This document shows positions 1-7,422 of a DNA stretch of 55,152 nt, piece after piece. Source of the stretch: CAIUPE01 sp037131735 (lineage in GTDB: Bacteria; Pseudomonadota; Alphaproteobacteria; Rhizobiales; Beijerinckiaceae); assembly GCA_037131735.1 (NCBI GenBank), contig JBAXQM010000016.1, forward strand, positions 1-55,152, read 5' to 3'. Positions within the stretch are counted from its first letter, which is position 1, and every line of letters begins with the position of its first letter. The position numbers were made by a program, and so were the translations under genes. The notes under the pieces were generated by a model. It was given only the letters and a program-made list of their open reading frames with translations, had not been told where the DNA came from and did not search any database.

Positions 1-262
1 AGACTGCATGTGCAGCGACCCGCCAAAGGGCGAGTTCAGCGGCCCGCCGAGGTCGACGCAACCCACAACCCGCAACCCACACCCCGCAACCCGCAACCCA
101 CACCCCGCAACCCGCAACCCACAACCCGCACTTGAAACCCGGCAACACCCCCCTCCGCCCCGCAGCGAGGCGACCTCGATGCCGGCGATGGCGCGCCGCG
201 CGCGCGCCGGCGCGGAGCAGCACGCCTTCCAGGCCGAGGTGTCCCGGCTCATGGACATAATC
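1..262 (+). other. Non-native, GC-rich segment with an HSP90/GRP94-like exon fragment
   Basis: This stretch differs from everything downstream. It is visibly GC-richer and carries 21-bp tandem repeats, then a C/T-rich tract ending in CAG near 164-166. From about 178 an open frame reads on into the sequence HAFQAEVSRLMDII at roughly 220-262. That string is typical of the N-terminal start of HSP90, and closest in my memory to plant and green-algal ER HSP90 (GRP94), where it continues INSLYSNKDIF. Here similarity stops abruptly at about 258-262 and ordinary alphaproteobacterial glyA leader follows. The pyrimidine tract plus CAG resembles a eukaryotic 3' splice site. A metagenomic assembly chimera is the simplest explanation; a bacterial htpG relic is the alternative. 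Confidence 0.5.
60..130. repeat. 21-bp tandem repeat, about three units
   Basis: Units of 21 bp built from AACCCGCAACCCACACCCCGC-type sequence run in tandem. In one frame they encode the heptad NPHPATR, at 74-94 and 95-115, with partial units on each side. The repeat lies inside the GC-rich non-native segment and looks like intronic or intergenic low-complexity DNA, not coding sequence. Confidence 0.75.
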
Positions 263-353
263 TCGAGAGCCCGACTCGATCCGAAAGGGTCACGGGTCCG
301 TAAATTAGCCGTTTCCTTTTGCCTTGTGCCCGCTTTGAAAGGGTTTTTTGTCC

Positions 354-1661
354 ATGAACGATCTCGCCGCCTATCGCGCCTCGCGCCTGTCGAATTCCTT
401 CTTTTCCGCCTCGCTGGCTGATCGCGATCCGGAAATCGCCGAAGCCGTTAAGCTTGAGCTTGGCCGCCAACGTGACGAGATCGAGTTGATTGCGTCGGAA
501 AACATCGTCTCGCGCGCCGTTTTGGAAGCGCAGGGCTCGATCATGACCAACAAATATGCGGAGGGTTATCCGGGCCGCCGTTATTATGGCGGTTGCCAGT
601 TCGTGGATATCGCCGAAGATCTCGCGATCAAGCGCGTCAACGAGCTCTATGGCTGCAAATTCGCCAATGTGCAGCCGAATTCCGGCTCGCAGGCCAATCA
701 GGCCGTGTTCTTGGCGCTCCTGCAGCCGGGCGACACCTTTATGGGTCTCGATCTCGCTGCGGGCGGTCATTTGACCCATGGCGCGCCCCCGAATGTCTCG
801 GGCAAATGGTTCAAGGTCGTGTCCTATGGCGTCGAGCCGGACACGCAGATGATCAATATGGACAAGGTCGAGGCCTTGGCGCTTGAAGTCAAGCCGAAGC
901 TCATCATCGCGGGTGGCTCGGGTTATGCGCGCCATTGGGATTTCGCGCGATTCCGCGCGATCGCTGACAAGATCGGCGCTTACTTCCTCGTCGATATGGC
1001 GCATTTCTCCGGTCTCGTCGCCGGGGGCGCGCATCCATCGCCGTTCCCGCATGCGCATGTTGTGACATCCACAACGCATAAGACATTGCGGGGCCCGCGC
1101 GGTGGCATCATTTTGTCGAATGACGAAGACATCGCGAAGAAAGTGAATTCAGCCGTGTTCCCCGGTATGCAGGGCGGTCCACTGATGCATGTGATCGCGG
1201 CAAAGGCCGTGGCCTTTGGTGAAGCCCTCACGCCGGAATTCAAAGCCTATACGCGCGCTGTTGTTGAAAATGCGAAAGCGCTTGCCGATGAACTCATCAA
1301 GGGTGGGTTTAAAATCGTCACCGGCGGCACCGACAATCATTTGATGCTTGTCGATCTGCGTCCGAAGTCGATCACGGGCAAAGCGTCCGAAGCCTCATTG
1401 GGTCGCGCGCATATCACCTGCAACAAAAACGGTGTACCGTTTGATCCGGAAAAGCCAACAATCACATCCGGCATTCGTTTGGGTACACCTGCGGGTACAT
1501 CGCGCGGTTTCGGTGTTGAGGAATTCCGTGAAGTTGGTCGCTTGATTGTCGAAACACTTGATGGTCTCGCGAAGAATGGCGAAGCAGGCAATGGCGCGGT
1601 TGAAGACAGCGTTAAAACCCGCGTTCATGCTTTGACGAAGCGTTTCCCGATTTACCAGTAA
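354..1661 (+). CDS. glyA: Serine hydroxymethyltransferase
   Basis: PLP enzyme converting serine and tetrahydrofolate to glycine and 5,10-methylene-THF in the cytosol. The 435-residue length is normal. The PLP lysine lies in STTHKTLRGPRGG (K243), preceded by the conserved DMAHFSGLVAGG loop. I chose the ATG at 354 because AAAGGG at 338-343 sits about 10 nt upstream; an in-frame TTG at 348 would be too close to it. It is followed 13 nt later by nrdR, the usual order in Hyphomicrobiales. The upstream side is broken by the foreign segment at 1-262, so only about 90 bp of its native leader is present. Confidence 0.97.
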   Translation: MNDLAAYRASRLSNSFFSASLADRDPEIAEAVKLELGRQRDEIELIASENIVSRAVLEAQGSIMTNKYAEGYPGRRYYGGCQFVDIAEDLAIKRVNELYGCKFANVQPNSGSQANQAVFLALLQPGDTFMGLDLAAGGHLTHGAPPNVSGKWFKVVSYGVEPDTQMINMDKVEALALEVKPKLIIAGGSGYARHWDFARFRAIADKIGAYFLVDMAHFSGLVAGGAHPSPFPHAHVVTSTTHKTLRGPRGGIILSNDEDIAKKVNSAVFPGMQGGPLMHVIAAKAVAFGEALTPEFKAYTRAVVENAKALADELIKGGFKIVTGGTDNHLMLVDLRPKSITGKASEASLGRAHITCNKNGVPFDPEKPTITSGIRLGTPAGTSRGFGVEEFREVGRLIVETLDGLAKNGEAGNGAVEDSVKTRVHALTKRFPIYQ

Positions 1662-1674
1662 GAGGTCAACGCCC

Positions 1675-2172
1675 GTGCGGTGTCCTTATTGCGGCAGTCT
1701 TGAAAGCCAAGTGAAGGACTCCCGTCCGGGAGAAGATGGGTCTGTGATCCGTCGTCGTCGGGTATGCCCCGATTGTGGCGGACGCTTCACCACATTCGAG
1801 CGCGTACAATTGCGCGAGCTTACTGTTGTGAAGCGGTCGGGCCGTCGCATTCCCTTCGAACGTGAAAAACTTCTTCGTTCTGTCGAAGTCGCATTACGCA
1901 AACGCCCCGTTGAGCCCGAGCGTATTGAGCGGATGGTCAATGGCATTGTGCGCCAGCTTGAAAGCATGGGTGAGGGTGAAATCACCAGCCAGATGATTGG
2001 TGAATTGGTGATGGAAGGCTTGAAGGGCCTCGATGATGTCGCCTATGTGCGCTTCGCTTCAGTCTATCGCAATTTCCGTGAAGCAAAAGATTTCGGCGAA
2101 TTGATTGATGAATTATCGAGTGATGATACGCCCCCGCGCGTGCCACCGCGTCGGAACCCCACTGACTCATGA
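1675..2172 (+). CDS. nrdR: Transcriptional repressor NrdR
   Basis: Nucleotide-sensing repressor of ribonucleotide reductase genes. It opens with a zinc ribbon (C3, C6, C31, C34 in CPYC and CPDC) followed by an ATP-cone domain from about residue 49 to 139. The start is GTG, with AAGAGG about 9 nt upstream, and the protein begins MRCPYCGS, the family signature. Its length of 165 aa is usual. It overlaps ribD in an ATGA junction, so the two are translationally coupled. Confidence 0.96.
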   Translation: MRCPYCGSLESQVKDSRPGEDGSVIRRRRVCPDCGGRFTTFERVQLRELTVVKRSGRRIPFEREKLLRSVEVALRKRPVEPERIERMVNGIVRQLESMGEGEITSQMIGELVMEGLKGLDDVAYVRFASVYRNFREAKDFGELIDELSSDDTPPRVPPRRNPTDS

Positions 2173-3287
2173 ACGCGTCCTCCATTGATGAGATGATGAT
2201 GCGTCATGCTTTGACGCTGGCCGAACGAGGTCTTGGTCACACTTGGCCAAACCCTGCTGTGGGGGCGGTGATCTGGCAGATGCGCGGCGACCAACCGGTT
2301 ATTGTCGGTCGCGGCTTCACGCAAAAAACTGGTCGTCCGCATGCGGAAACAGAAGCGCTACGCATGGCGGGTGATGCCGCACGGGGTGCCTCAATGGCCG
2401 TCACACTCGAGCCTTGCGCTCATCACGGTAAAACACCGCCTTGTGCCGAAGCGATTGTAAAAGCAGGCATCATGCGTGTGGTCTCCGCGCTTGAAGATCC
2501 TGATCTGCGCGTGAGCGGGGCAGGGCATCGCATTCTTAGCGATGCGGGTATCGCCCTCTCAACGGATGTGCTGAAAGGTGAAGCCGAATTTGTCAATCGC
2601 GGCTTTCTTCTGCGGGTGCGTGAGCGCCGTCCCTTCATTACGTTGAAGCTTGCACAAACATCAGATGGTTATGCCGGTGCCGATGGCAAAGCCTTGATGA
2701 TCTCCTGCGCTTTATCTAAGCAACGCGTTCATCTTGCCCGCGCATCGCATGATGCGATTATGATTGGTGTTGGGACGGTGATCTCTGATGATCCTGATCT
2801 CACATGCCGTCTTCCCGGCATGATGCATTTGTCACCCGTGCGTGTGATTATCGATACGCATCTTGATACACCGCCGACGGCGCGTGTGATCGAGACGGCA
2901 TCGAAAGTTCCAACATGGCTCATCACTGCTGAAGATGCGTCTCAAGAACGTGAAGCGGCGTTGATGAAAGACGGCGTGCGCGTGATCCGGGTCATGGAAG
3001 ATGCCGCGGGTCATGTTGATATCAAGGCGGCGATGGCCGCTCTTGCTGAAATCGGCATCACGCGTGTTTTTTCAGAAGGTGGCCCGACTTTGGCTGAAGC
3101 GTTGGTTACTAACCATCTTGTTGACAGCATCGAAATTATCACGAGCCCCGATGCGCTTGGCCGCGCGGGCACTGTGGCCTTGCGTCCGGCGTTGAAATCC
3201 GCTCTTTTTAATTCGAAACAATTCGAAGCTGCGCCTTCACGTATGATCGGGCGCGACCAAGTCCAACATTTTGAAAGGGTGCGTTGA
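2169..3287 (+). CDS. ribD: Bifunctional riboflavin deaminase/reductase RibD
   Basis: Carries out the second and third steps of riboflavin synthesis: deamination of the GTP-derived pyrimidine, then NADPH-dependent reduction of the ribosyl chain. The N-terminal cytidine-deaminase-like domain shows H58-A-E60 and the zinc cysteines C83 and C92 (EPCAHHGKTPPC). The C-terminal reductase domain runs from about residue 150 to the end. Its 372 aa match the family. The start overlaps the nrdR stop (ATGA) and its own stop overlaps the ribE start, indicating one tightly coupled operon. Confidence 0.96.
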   Translation: MNASSIDEMMMRHALTLAERGLGHTWPNPAVGAVIWQMRGDQPVIVGRGFTQKTGRPHAETEALRMAGDAARGASMAVTLEPCAHHGKTPPCAEAIVKAGIMRVVSALEDPDLRVSGAGHRILSDAGIALSTDVLKGEAEFVNRGFLLRVRERRPFITLKLAQTSDGYAGADGKALMISCALSKQRVHLARASHDAIMIGVGTVISDDPDLTCRLPGMMHLSPVRVIIDTHLDTPPTARVIETASKVPTWLITAEDASQEREAALMKDGVRVIRVMEDAAGHVDIKAAMAALAEIGITRVFSEGGPTLAEALVTNHLVDSIEIITSPDALGRAGTVALRPALKSALFNSKQFEAAPSRMIGRDQVQHFERVR

Positions 3288-3931
3288 TGTTTACGGGAAT
3301 CGTCAGCGACTGTGGAACGATTGCGTCTGTCTCCGCGCATGGCTCGTCATTGAAACGTTTGCGCATTCATGCGTCTTATGATGCCGCAACCATCGCGCTC
3401 GGCGCGTCGATTGCGTGCGCAGGCGTATGTTTAACGGTTGTCGCGTTTGGTGTGCGTCCCGAAGGCGGATGCTGGTTTGAAGTTGATGCCGCCGCAGAAA
3501 CGCTGGCGCTCACAACAGTGGGGCAGTGGATTGAAGGCAAGAAAATCAATCTCGAACGTGCATTAAAGATCGGTGATGAATTAGGCGGGCATTTGGTGTC
3601 TGGTCATGTCGACGGTCTTGCAAAAATCATCGCGCGCGAAGAGGTCACTGCAGGCGAAGCGGGATCAGGCTGGGGCGCAACGACACGTTTTGTTTTGAGC
3701 GTTCCGCCCGCATTATCAAAGTTCATCGCGGTTAAAGGCTCGGTCGCGCTTGAGGGGACGTCATTGACGATCAACACGGTGGAGAATGATCAGTTCTCAG
3801 TCTTGCTCATTCCGCATACGCTGCATGTCACGACATGGGGGCAAGCGAAAGCGGGCGATCTCGTCAATCTCGAAGTTGACCAAATGGCGCGCTATGCCGC
3901 GCGACTTGCGGAAGTCGCCGCCCGAATGTAG
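3287..3931 (+). CDS. ribE: Riboflavin synthase, alpha chain
   Basis: Dismutates two 6,7-dimethyl-8-ribityllumazine molecules to riboflavin. It begins MFTGIV, the family hallmark, and consists of two tandem lumazine-binding beta-barrel repeats (about residues 1-97 and 98-200). The ATG at 3287 overlaps the ribD stop. A TTG three bases earlier is also open but less likely, since GAAAGGG at 3273-3279 spaces better to the ATG. Length 214 aa. It supplies the step after ribH, encoded next. Confidence 0.96.
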   Translation: MFTGIVSDCGTIASVSAHGSSLKRLRIHASYDAATIALGASIACAGVCLTVVAFGVRPEGGCWFEVDAAAETLALTTVGQWIEGKKINLERALKIGDELGGHLVSGHVDGLAKIIAREEVTAGEAGSGWGATTRFVLSVPPALSKFIAVKGSVALEGTSLTINTVENDQFSVLLIPHTLHVTTWGQAKAGDLVNLEVDQMARYAARLAEVAARM

Positions 3932-3980
3932 GTAAGCGCCTCGTCGAAGTGCCGTTTCGGCCGAAATTTGAGGACAGATC

Positions 3981-4478
3981 ATGGCCGGTGCCCGTCAATC
4001 CGCTGCGCTTAATCCTGAACCGCTTGAGGACGCCCGCGTTCTCGTGGTCGAGGCGCGCTATTATGACGATCTCGCTGACGAGTTATTGAAGGGGGCATTG
4101 GGCGTCTTGCAGGACGCAGGGGTCACGGCAACTGTTGTCACAGTGCCGGGCTCGCTCGAAATCCCGTCAACGGTCGCGATTATGGTTGAAGCCGCTTCAG
4201 CGCATGGCACGCCCTTTGATGCCGTGGTTACGCTTGGCACTGTCATCCGTGGTGAAACTTATCATTTCGAAATCGTCGCGGGTGAAAGCGCGCGCGCGCT
4301 CATGGATCTTTCGGTCGCTTATGGCATGCCGCTCGGTAATGGTATTCTTACTGTTGAGAATGACGAACAAGCTAGGGCGCGGGCACGTGTGAGCGAAGGC
4401 AATAAAGGCGGCGGTGCTGCTGAAGCGGCGTTGAGTGTGCTGCGGATTAAGCGGCAAGCGATTGCCGGAGCTGTCTGA
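3981..4478 (+). CDS. ribH: 6,7-dimethyl-8-ribityllumazine synthase
   Basis: Condenses the RibD product with 3,4-dihydroxy-2-butanone 4-phosphate to give lumazine for RibE. The body shows PGSLEIP near residue 57, GTVIRGETYHFEIVAGE around 90 and the glycine-rich GNGILT segment, all typical. Length 165 aa. The start has GAGGA about 6-10 nt upstream. The stop overlaps the nusB ATG by one base, so expression is coupled to nusB, as in many proteobacteria. Confidence 0.95.
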   Translation: MAGARQSAALNPEPLEDARVLVVEARYYDDLADELLKGALGVLQDAGVTATVVTVPGSLEIPSTVAIMVEAASAHGTPFDAVVTLGTVIRGETYHFEIVAGESARALMDLSVAYGMPLGNGILTVENDEQARARARVSEGNKGGGAAEAALSVLRIKRQAIAGAV

Positions 4479-4939
4479 TGGCCCGCGGTGAATTACGGAG
4501 TGCTGCGCGACTTGCTGCTGTCCAAGCGCTTTATCAAATGGAAATTGCCGGCAAAGGCATTGGCGATGTCATCGCCGAATTTGAAGCTCATTGGCTTGGT
4601 CGTGAAATCGACGGCATGGAAATGAAGCCCGCCGAAGGCGCTTTTTTTCGTAGCCTTGTCGAAGGTGTGGTTTCAAAACAACGCGACATCGATCCAAAGA
4701 TTGATGAGGCGCTTTCTGAAGGTTGGCCACTCCGTCGTATCGAAGCCGTCTTGCGTGCAGTATTGCGCGCGGGATGTTTTGAATTGCTCGTGCGCTCTGA
4801 TGTTCCGGCTAAGGTTGTTATTCGCGAATATGGCGATATTGCTGCTGCTTTTTATGATGGTGATGAGATCGGCATGGTTAGCGCTGTGCTGGATGGACTC
4901 GCGCATAAGTTGCGTAGCGGTGAGTTGGCACCACCTTGA
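4478..4939 (+). CDS. nusB: Transcription antitermination factor NusB
   Basis: RNA-binding factor that joins NusE (S10) on boxA RNA to support rRNA antitermination. All-alpha fold of 153 aa beginning with the RSAARLAAVQALYQME helix typical of the family. The C-terminal part contains the conserved AEAVLRA-like and VVIREYGDIAAAF-type helices. It overlaps ribH by one base. The gap to thiL is 63 bp and shows no clear terminator. Confidence 0.93.
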   Translation: MARGELRSAARLAAVQALYQMEIAGKGIGDVIAEFEAHWLGREIDGMEMKPAEGAFFRSLVEGVVSKQRDIDPKIDEALSEGWPLRRIEAVLRAVLRAGCFELLVRSDVPAKVVIREYGDIAAAFYDGDEIGMVSAVLDGLAHKLRSGELAPP

Positions 4940-5002
4940 ACTCCGTATAAGGTTGATCCTTACCCTTCCGTCAGGGCTGTGAGTGTGTCAGTGGAGTTGA
5001 GT

Positions 5003-6001
5003 ATGGACGGAAACATCGCAAGATCCGGCGAAGACAAGCTCATTGCGCGCTATTTTGCGCCAATGGCGGGGCCTGCCGGTTTAGCTTTAAAAGACGACGC
5101 CGCGCTGCTCACGCCGCCTGCGGGCACTGATCTCGTTGTGACTGTCGATACGGTTGTCGCCAGCGTTCATTTCTTTGCCGATGATCCGGCAGACGCAATT
5201 GCAGAGAAAGCGTTGGGCGTAAATCTTTCCGATCTTGCTGCGAAGGGCGCGACACCGCTCGGCTTTGTTATGGCTTTATCGCTGCCCGATAATTGGCAAG
5301 AAGACTGGCTTGCGCAATTTGCTGATGGATTGGCGAAGGCCGCTTCGAAAGGCGTGTGCCCGCTTTTGGGTGGCGATACAACGCGCTCTGCTGGACCTTT
5401 GTCGATCTCAATAACCGTCTTCGGTTCTGTACCTACAGGCACGATGGTCCGTCGTACAACGGCAAAGCCCGGCGATCTCATTGCGGTGAGTGGAACAATT
5501 GGTGACGCGGCTTTGGGGTTGAAAATTCGCTCCGCGCCCGAGCGTGAATGGGCGGGTGGACTTTCCGAGAAAGACTACAGCCATCTTCTCGGTCGTTATC
5601 TGCGCCCGCAACCTCGCCTCGTTCTGGCTGAGGCATTGCGGCGCCATGCATCGGCATCGATGGATGTGTCGGATGGTTTGATTGGCGATTGCAATAAGCT
5701 TCTTCAAGCATCGGGTGTGACCGGCCGTTTGCAAATCGAAACCGTGCCATTGTCAGCGGCAGCCCATGTCGCCATTGGATTTAATCCGGGTCTTCTTGCG
5801 GATGCCGTCACAGGCGGGGATGATTATGAAATCTTGTTCACGCTGCCGCCCGAGCGGCTTGAGGATATGACTAGAGACGCTCGCGCTGCCGGATGCCCGA
5901 TCACTGTGATCGGAGAGGTTGGGAGGGGCGATGATCCCTTGACCGTGACCCTTCGCGGTGAAAGGTTCCTCACCCGCGCAGGCTCCTTCAGTCACTTCTG
6001 A
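5003..6001 (+). CDS. thiL: Thiamine-monophosphate kinase
   Basis: Phosphorylates thiamine monophosphate to thiamine diphosphate using ATP. It shows the PurM-like layout: an N-terminal KDDAALL motif, the metal/ATP region TVDTVVASVHF and the glycine-rich GGDTTRSAGPLSISITVFG. The C-terminal half contains SMDVSDGLIGD and TGGDDYEILFT. I chose the ATG at 5003 (332 aa) with GGAG just upstream; a GTG at 4979 would add eight unconserved residues. Being last in the rib-nus-thi block, it is probably co-transcribed. Confidence 0.93.
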   Translation: MDGNIARSGEDKLIARYFAPMAGPAGLALKDDAALLTPPAGTDLVVTVDTVVASVHFFADDPADAIAEKALGVNLSDLAAKGATPLGFVMALSLPDNWQEDWLAQFADGLAKAASKGVCPLLGGDTTRSAGPLSISITVFGSVPTGTMVRRTTAKPGDLIAVSGTIGDAALGLKIRSAPEREWAGGLSEKDYSHLLGRYLRPQPRLVLAEALRRHASASMDVSDGLIGDCNKLLQASGVTGRLQIETVPLSAAAHVAIGFNPGLLADAVTGGDDYEILFTLPPERLEDMTRDARAAGCPITVIGEVGRGDDPLTVTLRGERFLTRAGSFSHF

Positions 6002-6024
6002 ACGACGCCGTTTCGTTTGGTCCT

Positions 6025-7263
6025 TTGAAAGTGCCTGTAGTGTCCTCTGCTTCGTCCCCCACGACTTCGAGCCCGTCCGCCTTCGACGATCGCTTGGCGC
6101 GTCGCAATGCATTGCTCTTAGCCCTTTCAACGGCTCTCGCCGGTGCGAATGCCACGGTGATTTTTGCGACCGCCGCCATTGTCGGTTCGGTTCTCGCTCC
6201 CGATAAGGGACTCGCGACTTTGCCCATTTCGATTTTCGTTGTGGGCATGGCGACGGGTACTCTTCCCGTGGGCTGGATCGCAAAGCGTTATGGTCGCCGC
6301 GCAGCGTTTTTTACGGGTGCTGTCTCGGGCATCATCACGGGATTGCTTGCCTGTTTTGCGGTGGTGCATGGGCTTTTTTCTGTCCTCTGCCTCGCAACAT
6401 TCTTTGGCGGCTTTTATCAGGCTGCTGCGCAGTCCTATCGCTTCGCGGCAGCAGATTCAGCGAGCGCCGCCTTTCGTCCAAAAGCGATTTCATGGGTGTT
6501 GGCAGGCGGCATTTTTGCCGGTGTGATTGGTCCGCAACTTGTCACGCATACAATGGATTTGTGGCAGCCTTATCTCTTCGCAGCCACCTATCTCTTTCAG
6601 TCTGCAATTGCGGCTTTGTCGATCTTCGTGCTCATCCAAGTGAAGGCGCCGCCGCCTTTAGCGGCTGATGCTCTTGAAACACGTCCGTTGGGTGAAATTG
6701 CTCGTCAGCCGAAATTTATTGCAGCGGTCATCTGCGGCATCGTGAGTTACGGGCTCATGAATTTTATCATGACGTCGGCACCGCTTGCGATGAAGCTCTG
6801 CGGTCATGCGGTCACGGATTCAAATCTCGCTGTCGAGTTTCACGTGATTGCGATGTATGCGCCGAGCTTCTTCACGGGCGCTTTGATTGCGCGGTTTGGT
6901 GCCGTGCGAATCATCCTTGTCGGTATGGCCTTGATTGTGGCTGCCGCCATCGCCGGCCATTTGGGAACCACAGTCCCGCATTTCTGGGCCGATATGATCC
7001 TTGTGGGGCTCGGCTGGAATTTCGGCTTTATCGGCGCGTCAGCCTTGGTCACCGAGACTCACCGCCCCTCCGAGCGGACAAAAGTTCAGTCTTTCAACGA
7101 TTTTCTGGTCTTTGGCACCATGGTTGTTGGTTCCTTCTCATCCGGCCGAATTCTGATCGATTTTGGATGGGACATGGTCAATATGATCGTTTTTCCGCTC
7201 GTTTTCATTGGAATCGTCGCGCTCTTTTCCGTCAAAAGGGTCGAATCGCGGCGCGCGGTCTAG
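6025..7263 (+). CDS. MFS transporter
   Basis: Major facilitator superfamily permease of about 412 aa with 12 predicted membrane helices. The loop between helices 2 and 3 has GWIAKRYGRRAAF, the classic MFS motif A. A Ser/Pro-rich N-terminal tail precedes helix 1. The substrate cannot be read from sequence. It starts at TTG 6025, or at a nearby GTG (6031), only 24-30 bp after thiL, and could be co-transcribed with it. The next gene, hppA, has its own 159-bp leader. Confidence 0.85.
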   Translation: MKVPVVSSASSPTTSSPSAFDDRLARRNALLLALSTALAGANATVIFATAAIVGSVLAPDKGLATLPISIFVVGMATGTLPVGWIAKRYGRRAAFFTGAVSGIITGLLACFAVVHGLFSVLCLATFFGGFYQAAAQSYRFAAADSASAAFRPKAISWVLAGGIFAGVIGPQLVTHTMDLWQPYLFAATYLFQSAIAALSIFVLIQVKAPPPLAADALETRPLGEIARQPKFIAAVICGIVSYGLMNFIMTSAPLAMKLCGHAVTDSNLAVEFHVIAMYAPSFFTGALIARFGAVRIILVGMALIVAAAIAGHLGTTVPHFWADMILVGLGWNFGFIGASALVTETHRPSERTKVQSFNDFLVFGTMVVGSFSSGRILIDFGWDMVNMIVFPLVFIGIVALFSVKRVESRRAV

Positions 7264-7422
7264 GCCTTCAGCGCAAAGTCGCATTTGCCATTCGAGCGTA
7301 ATTTTGGCAGAGACGGGGCCGGAATCGGGCGGCTTTGGCCGGTGCATACCGGATTCGGTCAGTTGGGGACTTTTCCCTGCGCTCGGGACGAAACGAGATA
7401 AAAAAGAGGACGGAACAGCATC

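Noticed and set aside
249..1079. 276-aa open frame antisense to glyA
   Set aside because: It lies opposite a certain gene, has no recognisable domain and mirrors glyA codon structure; a shadow frame.
3932..3980. FMN riboswitch before ribH
   Set aside because: The gap is only 49 bp, too short for an RFN element.
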